Positions 35,838 to 47,071 of a stretch of DNA of 64,000 bases are shown one piece after another. Positions within the stretch are counted from its first letter, which is position 1; every line of letters begins with the position of its first letter. The notes under the pieces were generated by a model. The model worked only from the letters and a program-made list of their open reading frames with translations, did no database searches and was not told where the DNA came from. This DNA is from Medicago truncatula (lineage: Eukaryota; Streptophyta; Magnoliopsida; Fabales; Fabaceae): assembly GCF_003473485.1 (NCBI RefSeq), contig NC_053042.1, forward strand, positions 34,004,762 through 34,068,761. The letters are read 5' to 3'. The position numbers and the translations under genes are program-made.

Positions 35838-36070
35838 AAACCCGCAAGTGGGGCTTGCGGGGTATTAAAAAAAATTTAAAAAAAATTAAATACCCCGCAA
35901 GTTGGGGTAGCAAGTTATTTAATTTTTTTTTAAAAAAAAAAAAACATATAGGCCGCAAGTGGTAGTTATTTAATTTAAAAAAAAAAAAAAAATGTAGGCC
36001 GCAAGTCCCACTTGCGGGGTAGTTAATTTTTTAAATTTTTTTAAGGTACCCCGCAAGTGGGGGTTGCAAG
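35838..36070. repeat. Right subterminal CCCGCAAGTGGG repeats of the MULE
   Basis: Several copies of CCCGCAAGT(G/T)GGG alternate with poly-A/T tracts, mirroring the left set. The copy at 35841-35862 forms a hairpin CCCGCAAG-TGGGG-CTTGCGGG. Confidence 0.7.
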
Positions 36071-36182
36071 GTACCAGAAATTTCTGAAAAGTAGGGCATT
36101 TATGCAATTTTTTTCAAAATTAGGGCATTTTTGTATTTTTGGAATTAAATAAGGGCAAAAAAAAAAAAAATTCTTACATTGA

Positions 36183-37519
36183 ATATACAACTTTTTAATA
36201 AATAATTGTTGTTTTTTCATATAAAATTGCTACTTTTAGTTTCTTTAACATGTATAATATTGTACATAATATACAAACTTTTTCATGAAGAAGAATGTTA
36301 ACCGGTGTCCCAAGAGCATTGATTAAACATCCAAAACAAGTAAGTTTTAATAAAAAAAATCATGTAATCATTGTTTGATAAAAAATAACATATTATATTT
36401 TCAAAACAAAATTTCTATTTGGAGATTTCTTCCCCTTTTTTTAATAATTTTTTTCTGTGTTTGACGGCATAGGATGAAGGTTTTGTTGGGTGCCAACCTA
36501 ATTGAGATGTCGTTGCTTCCCCTTAATGTCTATCAATTCTCCTGGCTTAAAAAAAAAAAAAAAAACCCATTGTTCTGTTACTCGTTAACAAAACCTATAA
36601 TGAAAACCTTGTGATTTTTTTATTACAAATTTCCTACCGCTAATTAAATGACACATGTCCAAAATTTGTCTCTGCAGATATATACAGAGCGAGCGAAGAT
36701 AAGAGATGAGATATTGGGGAGAAAATGGATAGGGTAGAATCAAAACAGAAAAGAAAAGAAAGATATGCAAGTGTGGTAGGACCCAGGGGACCAACATACA
36801 TGCTTTCCAAACGACAAGCCGACAAAGGAGGGGACCAAACATCACACGGCTCGGGAAAAGAAACATAGCCTCATGTCGTTTTCTCAAGAAAAACAACCTG
36901 TGTGTGTGAGATGAAGTATGGTGGCCGTGTGGAATGGGGACATCTCACACCATCAGCAGGTCGTGACCCATTCCTCTTGCTTTGCCTATAAAATCATCCA
37001 TGTTTTGTGTAGACATGTATAAGGCTAGACAAAGTGAGTGAGAAAAAAAATATGATTTTTTTTGAAAGAAATAGAAACATTTACTACTTATTTCATTTGA
37101 TTATAGAGCAAGCAAAACAAGGGTCTCCTTTCTAATGATATTTTATCCAGGAAGAAACAAATGATCCAAAAAACACTCATAATTAAAGGAAGAGTGTATA
37201 AATAATACTCTCTATATTAGAATTTAGAAGTGCGGTATTCAATTTATTTAATCAAAGTTAAAAATTTGTTATCTCTTCACAACTTCTCTTCTAAATCAAA
37301 CATAATATTAAAGAATGAAATTTTGGATATAAAGTTCATCTAATAATTATTTATAGAAAAAATAAGTTGAAAGAACGTGATTGTCTATCCATTTTTCTAC
37401 TATATTTGATCATATTTAATAGCACATTATTTTTATGGAAAAAATTCCACCGTGTGAACTTTAAGCAAATTTTAATGAAAGATGAACTTTATGTTTCAAA
37501 GTGAATTATACATTTTCCC
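36183..37519. other. Intergenic, no gene seen
   Basis: The region is AT-rich with poly-A/T tracts. A TATA-like CCTATAAAATC occurs near 36987, but no coding exon follows it. Short ORFs at 36585-36896 have no recognisable motif. Confidence 0.45.
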
Positions 37520-38698
37520 TTCTTCTTTAGTTGATAGGAGTGGCTTTTGGTATCGAGTCTTAGTCGCCCGTTATGGCGAAGTAGGTGGGAGGTTGGAGGT
37601 TGGGGCTGGAGTTGTTCTTCTTGATGGAGGGAGGTAGGGCAGATTAGAGATGGGAGAGGTGTTATTGGTGGAGGCTGGTTTGGGGAGTGTGTGTCTAAGA
37701 AGTTGGGGGATGGTTCAGACACTTTGTTTTGGTATGATAAGTGGTTTAGGATCGGTTTCTTTTTGTGAGAGGTTTCCTAGGTTGTTTGATCTTTCTGAGA
37801 ACAAATCTATTACGGTGGCAGGTTTGTTCTCTCTTGGTGTAGAGCGGGGTGGGGAGGCGTGGAAGTGGAGGAGGAGGTTGTGGGCTTGGGAGGAGGAGGA
37901 GTTAGAGGAGTGTAGGGCTTCTTTGACTGATGTTTCTCTACAAGATTTTGTTTCAGATAGGTGGGTGTGGTTACCAGACCCTTTTGAGGGGTACACAGTT
38001 CGGGGTTCATATCACATGCTGACTACAAGGGATGTTTCACTTAGGGATCCTACAACTTCTTTGATTTGGCATAATCAGGTGCCGTTGAAGGTTTCTTTAT
38101 TTGCTTGGAGGTTGCTTCGTGATAGATTGCCTACTAAAGTCAATTTGGCTCAAAGACGGGTGCTTGACACAAGAGCTTCTTTGTGTGTTTCAGACTGTGG
38201 CATGTGTGAAAAGGCGCAACATTTGTTTCTATCTTGTGATGTTTTTCATCTTTATGGCCTCTGGTGCGTCATTGGCTGGGTATTATAGGTGTTGATACCA
38301 ATGTTCTTCTAGATCATTTTCTTCAGTTTGTGAACTTGACAGGTGGAGGTAAAGCTACTAGAGACTTTCTTCAGCTTATTTGGCTCTTGTGCGTTTGGGT
38401 CTTATGGAACGAACATAATAACAGGATTTTTAATAAAGTTGTAACTTCTATCCCCAGGTTGTTAGATAAAGTTAAATATATGTCTTTAGCCTGGTTGAAA
38501 GCCAAAAAGGTTGTTTTTAGGTTTGGTTTAGATATGTGGTGTTCAAATCCCTTACAATGTTTGGGTATCGTGTAATGGTTTGCTTTAGTTGTTTGTATGA
38601 CTCTATGGTTGTAAAGTAGTTCTTTTGGCACACCTTGTGCTAGAAGAGTTGTTTTTGATGATTAATATAATTCCATTTTTGATTGTTCAAAAAAAAAA
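37520..38698 (+). pseudogene. 5'-truncated LINE with zf-RVT region and poly(A) tail
   Basis: The plus-strand frame 37650-38288 reads a LINE reverse-transcriptase tail: LCFGMISGLG, SLQDFVSDRWVWLPDPFEGY, PTTSLIWHNQVPLKVSLFAW, RLLRDRLPTKVNLAQRRVLD and a zf-RVT motif CGMCEKAQHLFLSCDVF. It continues after a frame change at 38264-38575 with LLCVWVLWNEHNNRIFN, the usual sequence after zf-RVT. It ends at an A-rich tail near 38688-38698. The 5' part is absent and frames are broken, so it is inactive. It differs in sequence from the LINE at 19-21 kb. Confidence 0.85.
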
Positions 38699-39683
38699 GA
38701 ATTGTTCCTATTAATTTATCATTTTAATTCAACATTAATTATAATTATACGAATAACATTTTTTACTATTTATCGAAAAGAGATAAATAAGTGAAATTGG
38801 ATAATAAATAAGGATCTCGTTAACAATTGCTCTTAGAGCACTTGTTAAGGTAACCAAAATTAGTAGTTTTATATTAGAAACAACAATTTGTAAATTTTTT
38901 ATAAGTTGACTTGACCACTTTTTATCATTTTCCGACACAAAATTTGTATTTTTGTTCCCTTATCCAATGCCTCAAGGCATTCTTTAACATTTTCAATAAA
39001 TAAACATTATCATTATAGAAAATGACAAATGATTCATCAAAATTTATAGTTTTTTTTATTTTTTTATTTTTTTATATTGATATGTTTAGAATGTTTAAAA
39101 CGCAAACAAAAGAAATTGAGTGATTATAAAATTCATTCAATGAAAATAAAAATTGTATATAGAATAAATGAAAAAGGTTGCTTTGAACTTTTGTTTATGA
39201 AGAAGATATGGGTTCCCCATTTCATAAACTTGGCTTTCGGTTTAGTGGGATATGTGGGGAGAGATGAATGAATGAATTTGGCAGGCAATTAGATATATTT
39301 CCATGCTTTGCCCAATCTCTTTTCTTATTTATTTTGTTGTCTTGCAACATAAATGTAAATCACATAGGATGAAGCTGACCTCACATAGGATGAGTCTTAT
39401 GTTGTGAGGGATTATTCAACTCACTGACTAGTGCTTAAATTTCACTTTTAGCTTCCAAAATTTTGAGCCCATCAAAGTCCCCTATTTGTTTGAGCCAAAA
39501 TTGGCCCCCCTCGTCACCAAAAAATATAACAATGTGTTACAATATTTTGTTGTTTTGTAGGGATGGTGACAATAGGGATTGGTCTCATTACCACAAGCAT
39601 TAATTATGCATGTTACCAGTTGAGATCAATGTATTCCTAGTATTTTTTACTAGACTGCAATATTTGTTTGGAGAAAAACATCA
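38699..39683. other. Intergenic between LINE and MULE, no gene seen
   Basis: Very AT-rich. The small ORFs have no recognisable motif, and I see no repeat termini. Confidence 0.45.
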
Positions 39684-39692
39684 TTAGTAAAA

Positions 39693-39978
39693 GAGAAATG
39701 CTATTGACAAACTCTCTGTCAAACTCTTTTTAACACACTCTCTTACGTGAAGCCACATCATCTATCTAATTAATAATTTTATTAGTTACCGGTTGTCCCT
39801 GTTAACAAGGTTATTTCTTTTATTTTATTTTCCCTTTATTATTTGTTCAACTTCTCTCACACGTATATAAAACTCAAGTGAAATCATCTCTTCCGCAAAC
39901 TACTCCACTACTTCACGACAGAATAACAAGAATATACAACAGAGACCAACACATCAAACTCCATCTTTACCCTGCAAT
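39693..39978. repeat. Left terminal inverted repeat of the 4.84-kb MULE
   Basis: This pairs with 44247-44532 in inverted orientation. Differences seen include ACACACTCTCTTACGTGAAG here against ACACATCCTCTTACATGAAG in the partner. Confidence 0.9.
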
Positions 39979-40259
39979 TGGCAATATTCTCCTTTTCATT
40001 TAAATTGGGAAGCAGTGGTTTGGTTGGTTGAGAAATATATAGGACATTAATAACGTGAAATGAGATTCAATTGTCGTCTAATTCATAAAGGAATGGAACA
40101 AAATGGCAAAATCACCCAACAAGACACAACCCCTAATAAAGGAATAATTGTAAACGAGAACTAGTGCTAATAAATGTATAAATAAAGAAATAAGAGATGA
40201 ATGATAATTTACAAGTGATTTACATTCTATCTTTGGAATTAGGATATTTGTTATTATGT

Positions 40260-40925
40260 TGAGTGGTTCAGCCCCACTCTAAAGTTGTTGGGAGTTTTTT
40301 GGTATGATATGATGTGCTGATTTTTTAGCTCTCAGGATAGTGAAAAGAGGATGAAGTATCCGGATTGATGAACTCTGCTTAATATGTTTGAGTTGTTCTA
40401 GGCTCTTAAGTTTGTGATTGAATTTTATCTTAAGTTTGTGGAGATATTACTAAAGGATTTTAAGTTATTAGGTGAACTGATAGCAACAGCTTGATCATTA
40501 GTCTTACTTATCTAGCTAATATAAATTTTTGTACAGGGAGAGAATCTCATAAGTATTGCTATCTTTGCTTTTGGAGGATTAATGTATTGGTTTATGAAGC
40601 ACATATACTCCTCAATTAAGCGTGCTCGATGTCAGACACACGTCGATTTTTGACACCGACACATATAATTATATTGAATTATGTGATGTTTACAAATTAT
40701 TATCGGTGTCCATGTGCTTGTGTTCGTGTTGTTTCTAGTTTATGTTATGTATCTGTGCTTCATAGGTATTGATTAATTTTAGTTTTTTGTTTTCATCGAG
40801 CTTTATTGAGAGATAGACATGTAAAGTTTGTGTAATTGATGGTTGTATCTTTGTACTTTATATAATCCTTTGCACATCTTGTGTTTAGGTTAGTTTATTA
40901 ATAAATTTTGCCTTCCAAAAAAATT
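40260..40925 (+). repeat. Possible LINE 3'-tail inside the MULE
   Basis: The stretch ends AATAAATTTTGCCTTCC followed by a run of A, as do LINE 3' ends, and has no host-gene signature. It is itself interrupted by the MITE at 40593-40764. Its 5' limit is a guess. Confidence 0.3.
40593..40764. mobile_element. GTGTC-rich MITE, diverged copy inside the MULE
   Basis: The ends TATGAAGCACATATA and TATCTGTGCTTCATA are inverted repeats. The interior has GTGCTCGATGTCAGACACAC and ATTATCGGTGTCCATGTGC, which parallel the element at 47721-47897. Confidence 0.7.
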
Positions 40926-41046
40926 ATTTAAAAACAAGTGAGTAACATTTTTTTAGACTGATAACATGTGAGTTACATAGCCAATTGGTTTAAGTCCACT
41001 GCTAGATACAAACATGAAACATAGTGAATTGGTTTAAGTCCACTGC

Positions 41047-41165
41047 TACTTTTTTTGAATCTGGGAAATTTTATTCGAGGCCAAGCTACCAAAAGCAACA
41101 AAACAAAAACGCCGCCCGTACGCGTAACGCCCCGGAAAAACACCGCCAAACTGAACAGAAACAAC
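41047..41165 (-). repeat. Short LINE-like 3' end fragment inside the MULE
   Basis: Reading on the minus strand, a GC-richer stretch (GGCGTTACGCGTACGGGCGG) leads to AATAAAATTTCCCAGATTC and a short poly(A). The class is uncertain. Confidence 0.3.
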
Positions 41166-41655
41166 AAACAATAAACAAATCTAGTTGATCATCATATCAA
41201 CATAGCTAAATCCTAATAGGTCTTTTATTTAAAGAAAACCACATCAGTAAAATAAAAGATTCATAAACTGGTACATAAAGATGTCTAGTTGATTATCACA
41301 TCAACATTATCAAATCCAATTGAATCATCATCTAGTCTTTACAAAAGTATATCAAACAAGTCTCTAAAACAACATTCTTAGCTCCTTCAACCCTGATGAT
41401 TTTCCTGTGAAAATAAGAAAACAAAAGACAATTAGTTGAAAACTCAAAATGTATCTACTAACTAAATATTAAATCACCTAAGAATAATGTGTCATACCAT
41501 TCTTGGCAATGCAGCTGTTACTTCATCATTGAGAACATTTGAGGTATTTACTGCTTCTCTTTGGACAATAGCAGACTTAAAATCACAACAAATACATAAC
41601 AATGAGAAATAATGCTAAAATAGAAAAAAAAAACATTATACAAATTTTGATGAAG

Positions 41656-43788
41656 TTAAAATCTTCTAACCTTTTTTACTTTACAACTAGATGTTCTCTT
41701 ACGACCTCTCTCGATCCCACTCTTTATTCTTCTTGGAGCCCCTTTTGTATTTGCTCTTTTCGGATCACGCACTAGCTTCACACGTAAACTGCTCTGACCA
41801 ACTTTTTCCTTGTCGATTTTCAAAGACCGGTTGATAGTTGCACACTGTTTCAAAGTTTCTTCAAGTGCATGGCAAGCCAAATTGTAACTCTCAAAACTTA
41901 GCGATCCTTCTTCAAGAAATTCAATAGCCTTTTGATATAAAGAATCATATCTCTCCTTACTAGAACACACATCTTCTTTCATTATCCTTGTATGATGCTT
42001 GCTTCTAATATCCTTGGTCCATCTTCTTAAAATATAGTGCGATGGGACAACACAGACACCAACAGCTTGGAATGCCATCAATGAATGTCTACAAAGAAGA
42101 TACCCATTATACTCAAAAAAGCGACATAGACACGATATTTCCTTCTTCGAGACATCACACTCTACAATAAACTCGTCATTTTTATGAAAGTCGAAAATTG
42201 TAAAAGTGGCAGTAAGATTATCATTATGCTCTTTCACAATACGGCATCCAGATAATCCCAAAACTTCAACTTGAAATTTCTTGAAGATTTCATGTGTATA
42301 TATCATCGACATTTGCTTCTCAAAAGGCGATGGAGTCCTAAGAACAGGTTGCTTGTGCCATGTCTTAAAATCAGCTTGCTTTTCCGCCTCTTCTCTATCA
42401 TGTAAAGCAACTTTATATTTTTCGACAAATTCCTTTAATGTAGTTTTCTTACATACATATTTGTCAAAAAAAGAATTAATGCTCTCTGATCTTTGAGTTG
42501 TTGACAAGCCACCAAAAAATGTATCATTCATGTAAACAGGAACTCAATGTTCACGTTCTTCATATAAAGAGTGAATCCAATCATCTCCAAATAGATCAAA
42601 TTTTTCCACCATTTCATGCCATTTATCTTCAAATTGTTGTTTTGACCAAGACTTATATATGCATATGTTGAGATATCTCATGAAGTCTTCGTCATCTCTT
42701 AAAACATGACTAAGCTTCTCAGGCACCTTTCTAAGTATATGCCAAAGACAAAATCGATGTCGAGAATTTGGAAATACCTCTTTAATAGCCTCTTTCATTG
42801 CTCTATCTTGATCAGTTATGATTGCATTTGGAGGTTTTCCACCCATTGCTCTAAGCCATATTTTCATCAACCATATGAAAGTGTTCTTGGTCTCATCTGA
42901 GAGTAATGCACAACCAAGTAACCTTGATTGAAAGTGATTGTTTACACCAATAAAAGGAGCAAATGGCATTTTGTACTTATTTGTGATATATGTAGTATCA
43001 AATGAAATCACATCTCCAAACTCTTGATAGTCTTCTCTACCTTTTGCATCCACCCAAAATACATTTTTCATGCGACCCTCATCATCCATATCAATTGCAT
43101 AAAAGAATCCTGGACTTTCTTCTTGCATGAGCATAAAACAATCTAACATTGCATTTGCATCTCCAGATTCTAAAGCCAAACGCCGACCTTTATCTAAATG
43201 GTTTCTTACATCTTTCTCCAAGCAACCAATGTTTTCATATCCTCCATATTCTTTGGCCATTGTGGCAAAAATTTTGCTTGTTCTCACTCCAACATGGTGC
43301 AAAGTTTCAATAGAATGCTTTTGAGCTTTATTGATTCCTCTATGGCAAGGAAAATAATGTGCATATGCTGGAAAAAGTTCGTGATTGTGGTCTTTAATGA
43401 AGCTATGAACAATCCATTTTCCATCACAAATTCTTTTAACACGTAAACTAGCCTCACATCCCACCTTCAAACAAGGACGTGGATTTTGTGAACTGGATTC
43501 TCGCTTCTTGCCGTATCTTGTGCAAGCATAACTTACATCAATAAACTCTCTAGAAATCTTTGAACGACGACTATTTTTAATTGATATCCCAAACCCAACT
43601 GATTTAGCATAATGAGTGTAGAACGAATAAGCATTTTCTTGTGAATCAAATTCCATTCCAATGTTAGGTTCTTGACCACCGTTAGCCTCTAAATCAACGG
43701 TACATGAATCATTGTCACCAATCTCCTTGACAGCTTGCTCTTCATTCCCATCAATAGAATGTTCTCCATTCCCATCAACAACTTCCAT
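41656..43788 (-). pseudogene. FAR1/FRS-like MULE transposase, one in-frame stop
   Basis: This single frame of 710 codons is broken only by TGA at 42546-42544, in a place where relatives usually have a tryptophan. Domains in order are a FAR1 DNA-binding zinc region (GMEFDSQENAYSFYTHYAKS, CTRYGKK, KWIVHSFIKDHNHEL), the MULE catalytic domain with D near residue 264 (ISFDTTYITNKYK) and D near 324 (AIITDQDRAM), the HRFCLWHIL helix, the likely catalytic E in TTQRSES (after the stop), and a SWIM finger (CLCRFFEYNGYLLCRHSL). A donor at the 3' end (AAG|GTTAGA) and a small open stretch at 41499-41576 suggest a further 3' exon. Its position between matching TIRs shows it is the element's transposase and not a domesticated host FRS gene. 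Confidence 0.88.
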
Positions 43789-44246
43789 TAATTCCTATAT
43801 TTCAGATAATAATTATAACTATATAAATATATAACAAGTAATGATAACTCAAAGCAACAAAGAATTAGTCATAATGTACTGAATAAAATAAACATTAAAA
43901 AGAATTTATTTGGGGAAGTTGGTAACGATGAATGTAAATATACTATGTACAAAACTAAAGATCTAAAACTAATTGTCTAAATCCCACATATATATTATAA
44001 GGCTAATATATTATATTTATATATTTATAGTTCCATCAAGTACCATACTAACAAGTAATGTTTACCTTACTTTTAAGAGATGATGATAACAGATTGCACT
44101 AGTGTAACATAGAAATTTGGTGGACGTGGCTTTGAAACAAATGATGGCAACACCAACTATGGTTTGACGACGGTGGAAAGAATATGTTGCAGTGAGTGCA
44201 GCGGTGAGAAGATTTTACAATATAGATAGATGGCGCCAGGGTATAT

Positions 44247-44532
44247 ATTGCAGGGTAAAGATGGAGTTTGATGTGTTGGTCTCTGTTGTATATTCTTGTT
44301 ATTCTGTCGTGAAGTAGTGGAGTAGTTTGCGGAAGAGATGATTTCACTTGAGTTTTATATACGTGTGAGAGAAGTTGAACAAATAATAAGGGGAAAATAA
44401 AATAAAAGAAATAACCTTGTTAACAGGGACAACCGGTAACTAGTAAAATTATTAATTAGATAGATGATGTGGCTTCATGTAAGAGGATGTGTTAAAAAGA
44501 GTTTGACAGAGAGTTTGTCAATAGCATTTCTC
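44247..44532. repeat. Right terminal inverted repeat of the 4.84-kb MULE
   Basis: Partner of 39693-39978. It ends CAATAGCATTTCTC at 44532, next to the TTAGTAAAA target duplication. Confidence 0.9.
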
Positions 44533-44938
44533 TTAGTAAAAATACGATACTCTTAAGGTTATTATTAAAACAAGTTTTACCAAAGTAAACATGAATTGGT
44601 AAAAGAAAATACTTTGGTGACAGAATAACAAGATAATTCAGCACAAGCTACATCAATTTAGGTTCAAACAAAATTTCCCTTTTCTAACATCTCTATCATC
44701 ATTGAAACATAAAACTACAAATAGAAACCAGTCAAGAACAACAAATTGATCTATGCTTGCTTGCTTGCAAAAGAAGAAAACAGGGTCTCAAATGCTTTAA
44801 CATATAACAGAAGATAACTACAAGTCTACAACACCTAAGATTGATACCAGTAACTGCATATAACCACCTCAAATCTCGATTGATGCATTAATATTTTTCA
44901 AAACATATTCCAATTGTGAACTAGGCTGAGCTGGATAA

Positions 44939-47071
44939 TCATTGCTGTAACATCGGAAGCTTCCCAATCGTCTCTAAGGTCTTTCGTCTCCTTGATCTAC
45001 CACGCCCCCCTTGTATTATTGCCCCCGCCTCTGCCTGTCAATGTTGATGTTCACATAATTAAGATAACATATAACATTCGAATTAAGGCTTTTCAACTGA
45101 TAATTAATCAATGCCATATAACTTGGTGTTTAAAATTTAGTTACTCTAATGATATGGACCTTATTAATTGTTTATTCAATTCAAAGTTGGATAAAATCAC
45201 AAAACTTAACCTCAAAATTCAGGAAAACATTATAGTGAAATAAATTACAGGTACTTACATTAGGACCGTCGGGTATCTGAGGAGGCTCCTCCTGAACAGC
45301 CATGTTTTCTGGGGTTGTAACATCAGCATTAGCAACACTTGATGAAGATGCCTCTTCCTGTGCAGTTAAAGTTTCCGAGACAATAGGTTGCTTTTGAAGA
45401 TCAGAACCGTCAGGTATCTGAGGAGGCTCCTCCTGAACAGCATCCATGTTTTCTGGGGTTGGATCATCAACATTAGCAACACTTGATGAATTTGACGAAG
45501 ATGCCTCATCCTGTGCAGGTGAAGTTTCCCTGACATCAGGTTGAATTTGAAGATCATAACGGCCCCTTTGTTTTTTTTGTGGTTGTAGTTGCAGTTTTGG
45601 AAACTGAATGTCATTCAACTCCAGAGACATTAACGGTTCAATCCTTTTCACTTCTGATTCATCCAATTTACCGTTGTCCGCAACTAACAACAAAAAACAA
45701 CACGTAATTCAAATATAACCCAAATAATCAGAAAATTGATGCTACATTATAGACTATAGTATGAAATTAAAATATATTATAAACTATAGTCTTAAATATA
45801 AGCAAAAGATCAATCATTACCGGGTGGGGCTACTGGTTTTAATTCATGTGGTACTTGATGATGAGTAATGATATCAAGATCATCCATGTTTTCCTTGTCC
45901 CTGCCACCAGAATCACGTTCCCTTGTATTAGTCCCCCCGCCTCTCCCTGTCGATGTTGGTGTAGTAGGCGTATCTGACTGCAACATTCATAACATATAGC
46001 ATTTGATTAAAGGCTTTTCCACTGATAATTAATCAACCATATATATAACTTTGTATTTAAAACTTAGTTACCTCAATGATCTGGACCTTATTAATAGTTT
46101 ATTCAATTCAAATTTGAATAAAATCACAAAACTTAAACTCCAAATTCAGGAAAATATTACGGCAAACATTAAATTAGAGGTACATAGAATAGACCTGTTA
46201 GATACCTGTGAAAATTCCTCTTGAACAGCCACAGGTTCTTCTATATCAAGAGCATCCATGTTTTCATCAGCATTAGCAACACCTGATGAATTTGAGGAAG
46301 ATGCCTCTTCCTGTGCAGTTGGAGTTTTTGAGACAATAGATTGATTTTGAATAGCAGAACGGCCCAGTAACCGAATGTCGTTCTCCTTTCTTAGAGACTT
46401 TAATAGTTCTAACATTTTCACTGCTGATTCATCCAAATCCGATGCAACATTATAGACTAAAGTATGAAATTAAAATATATTATAAACTATATACAGGCAA
46501 AAAGTCGTAATTACCGGATGGTGGATGCTCAGAATAAAATCGAGGATCAATATCTTTGGATGTTATTGGGGCTACTGGTTTTGATTCATGTGCTACAAGA
46601 TGATCATGGGTAATGATATGAAGAATATCATTCTTTATAAAATAACCATTACCATTTCCTTGTGGAGCAAGATAGATGGTGTGAACAAACTTGCGACATT
46701 CTGCAATATCTTCGATTTTCACAAATCCTGAAACAACAAAAAGCACACCAAGACCCCAACATTCAAGAAAGTGCACTGTATTGGTTTGTATAGCATCGAA
46801 CTTGAGTGACAGTATAAGATTATGAATTTGATTGAGTTCGGTAGCGGTTGTGACTGTGTGGCTGTTGATGACAAGAATCATGGTGCTGTTTTCCGTGTAG
46901 AAGTAATGCATGTTGTTAGCATCACTACAAAGAAGTCCATAGTATTGTGGAGCAAACTGCATGCGTGACACACAGAAATTATAACATTAATATCATTACA
47001 TATTATCATTAATCAAGGAAAAAGAATGAAAAATGAATGAATACGTTGTCAAGAGGAGGCATGTTGGCCAT
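44939..47071 (-). CDS. NTF2-domain G3BP-like protein, copy 1
   Basis: Minus-strand exons 47071-47045, 46956-46515, 46456-46206, 45977-45821, 45683-45259 and 45034-44939 sum to 1,398 bases and join in phase into 465 residues. Exon 2 is an NTF2-like domain (FAPQYYGLLCSDANNMHYFY, LESW-like LECWGLGVLFVVSGFVKI, FVHTIYLAPQ, GYFIKNDILHII), as at the N-terminus of G3BP stress-granule proteins. Exons 3-5 are acidic, Ser-rich and internally repetitive (TAQEEASSS, ENMDA, VQEEPPQIPDG), and exon 6 ends with a short basic GGRGRSRRRK tail. The RRM found in most plant G3BPs is missing. Exon 3 uses an acceptor further upstream than copy 3, because the equivalent segment differs there. The gene is intact but unverified by transcripts. 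Confidence 0.75.

Larger units (their letters stand above)
34617..36173. mobile_element. Mutator-like element (1,557 bp) carrying a transposase fragment
   Basis: The 9-bp duplication TTACATTGA is at 34608-34616 and 36174-36182. The terminal inverted repeats of about 150 bp match closely: GAATTTTTTTTTT, then GCCCTTATTTAATTCCAAAA, ATTGCATAAATGCCCTACTT and TGGTACCTTGCAACCCCCAC on both sides. Inside are GC-rich subterminal repeats and one minus-strand ORF with transposase C-terminal motifs. It is an internally deleted MuDR-type element. Confidence 0.9.
39693..44532. mobile_element. 4,840-bp Mutator-like element (FAR1/Jittery-like) with 286-bp TIRs and intact 9-bp TSD
   Basis: The perfect direct repeat TTAGTAAAA flanks it at 39684-39692 and 44533-44541. 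The terminal inverted repeats (39693-39978 and 44247-44532) start GAGAAATGCTATTGACAAAC and differ at only a handful of positions over 286 bp. The element carries one transposase gene on the minus strand (41656-43788) and an insert-rich 3' half with a MITE and LINE-like tails. High TIR identity and an unbroken target duplication point to a fairly recent insertion. Confidence 0.93.

Noticed and set aside
36640..36990. Possible protein-coding gene with a TATA-like box near 36987
   Set aside because: No ORF with codon bias or motif follows, and the overlapping frames are low-complexity.
41656..43788. Host FAR1-related (FRS) transcription factor
   Set aside because: The ORF lies between 286-bp TIRs with a 9-bp target duplication and has a nonsense codon, so it is the transposon's own transposase.
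45366..45614. 82-residue minus-strand ORF inside G3BP-like exon 5 (also at 51907-52155)
   Set aside because: It is an out-of-frame shadow of the repetitive exon 5; the spliced frame explains the region.
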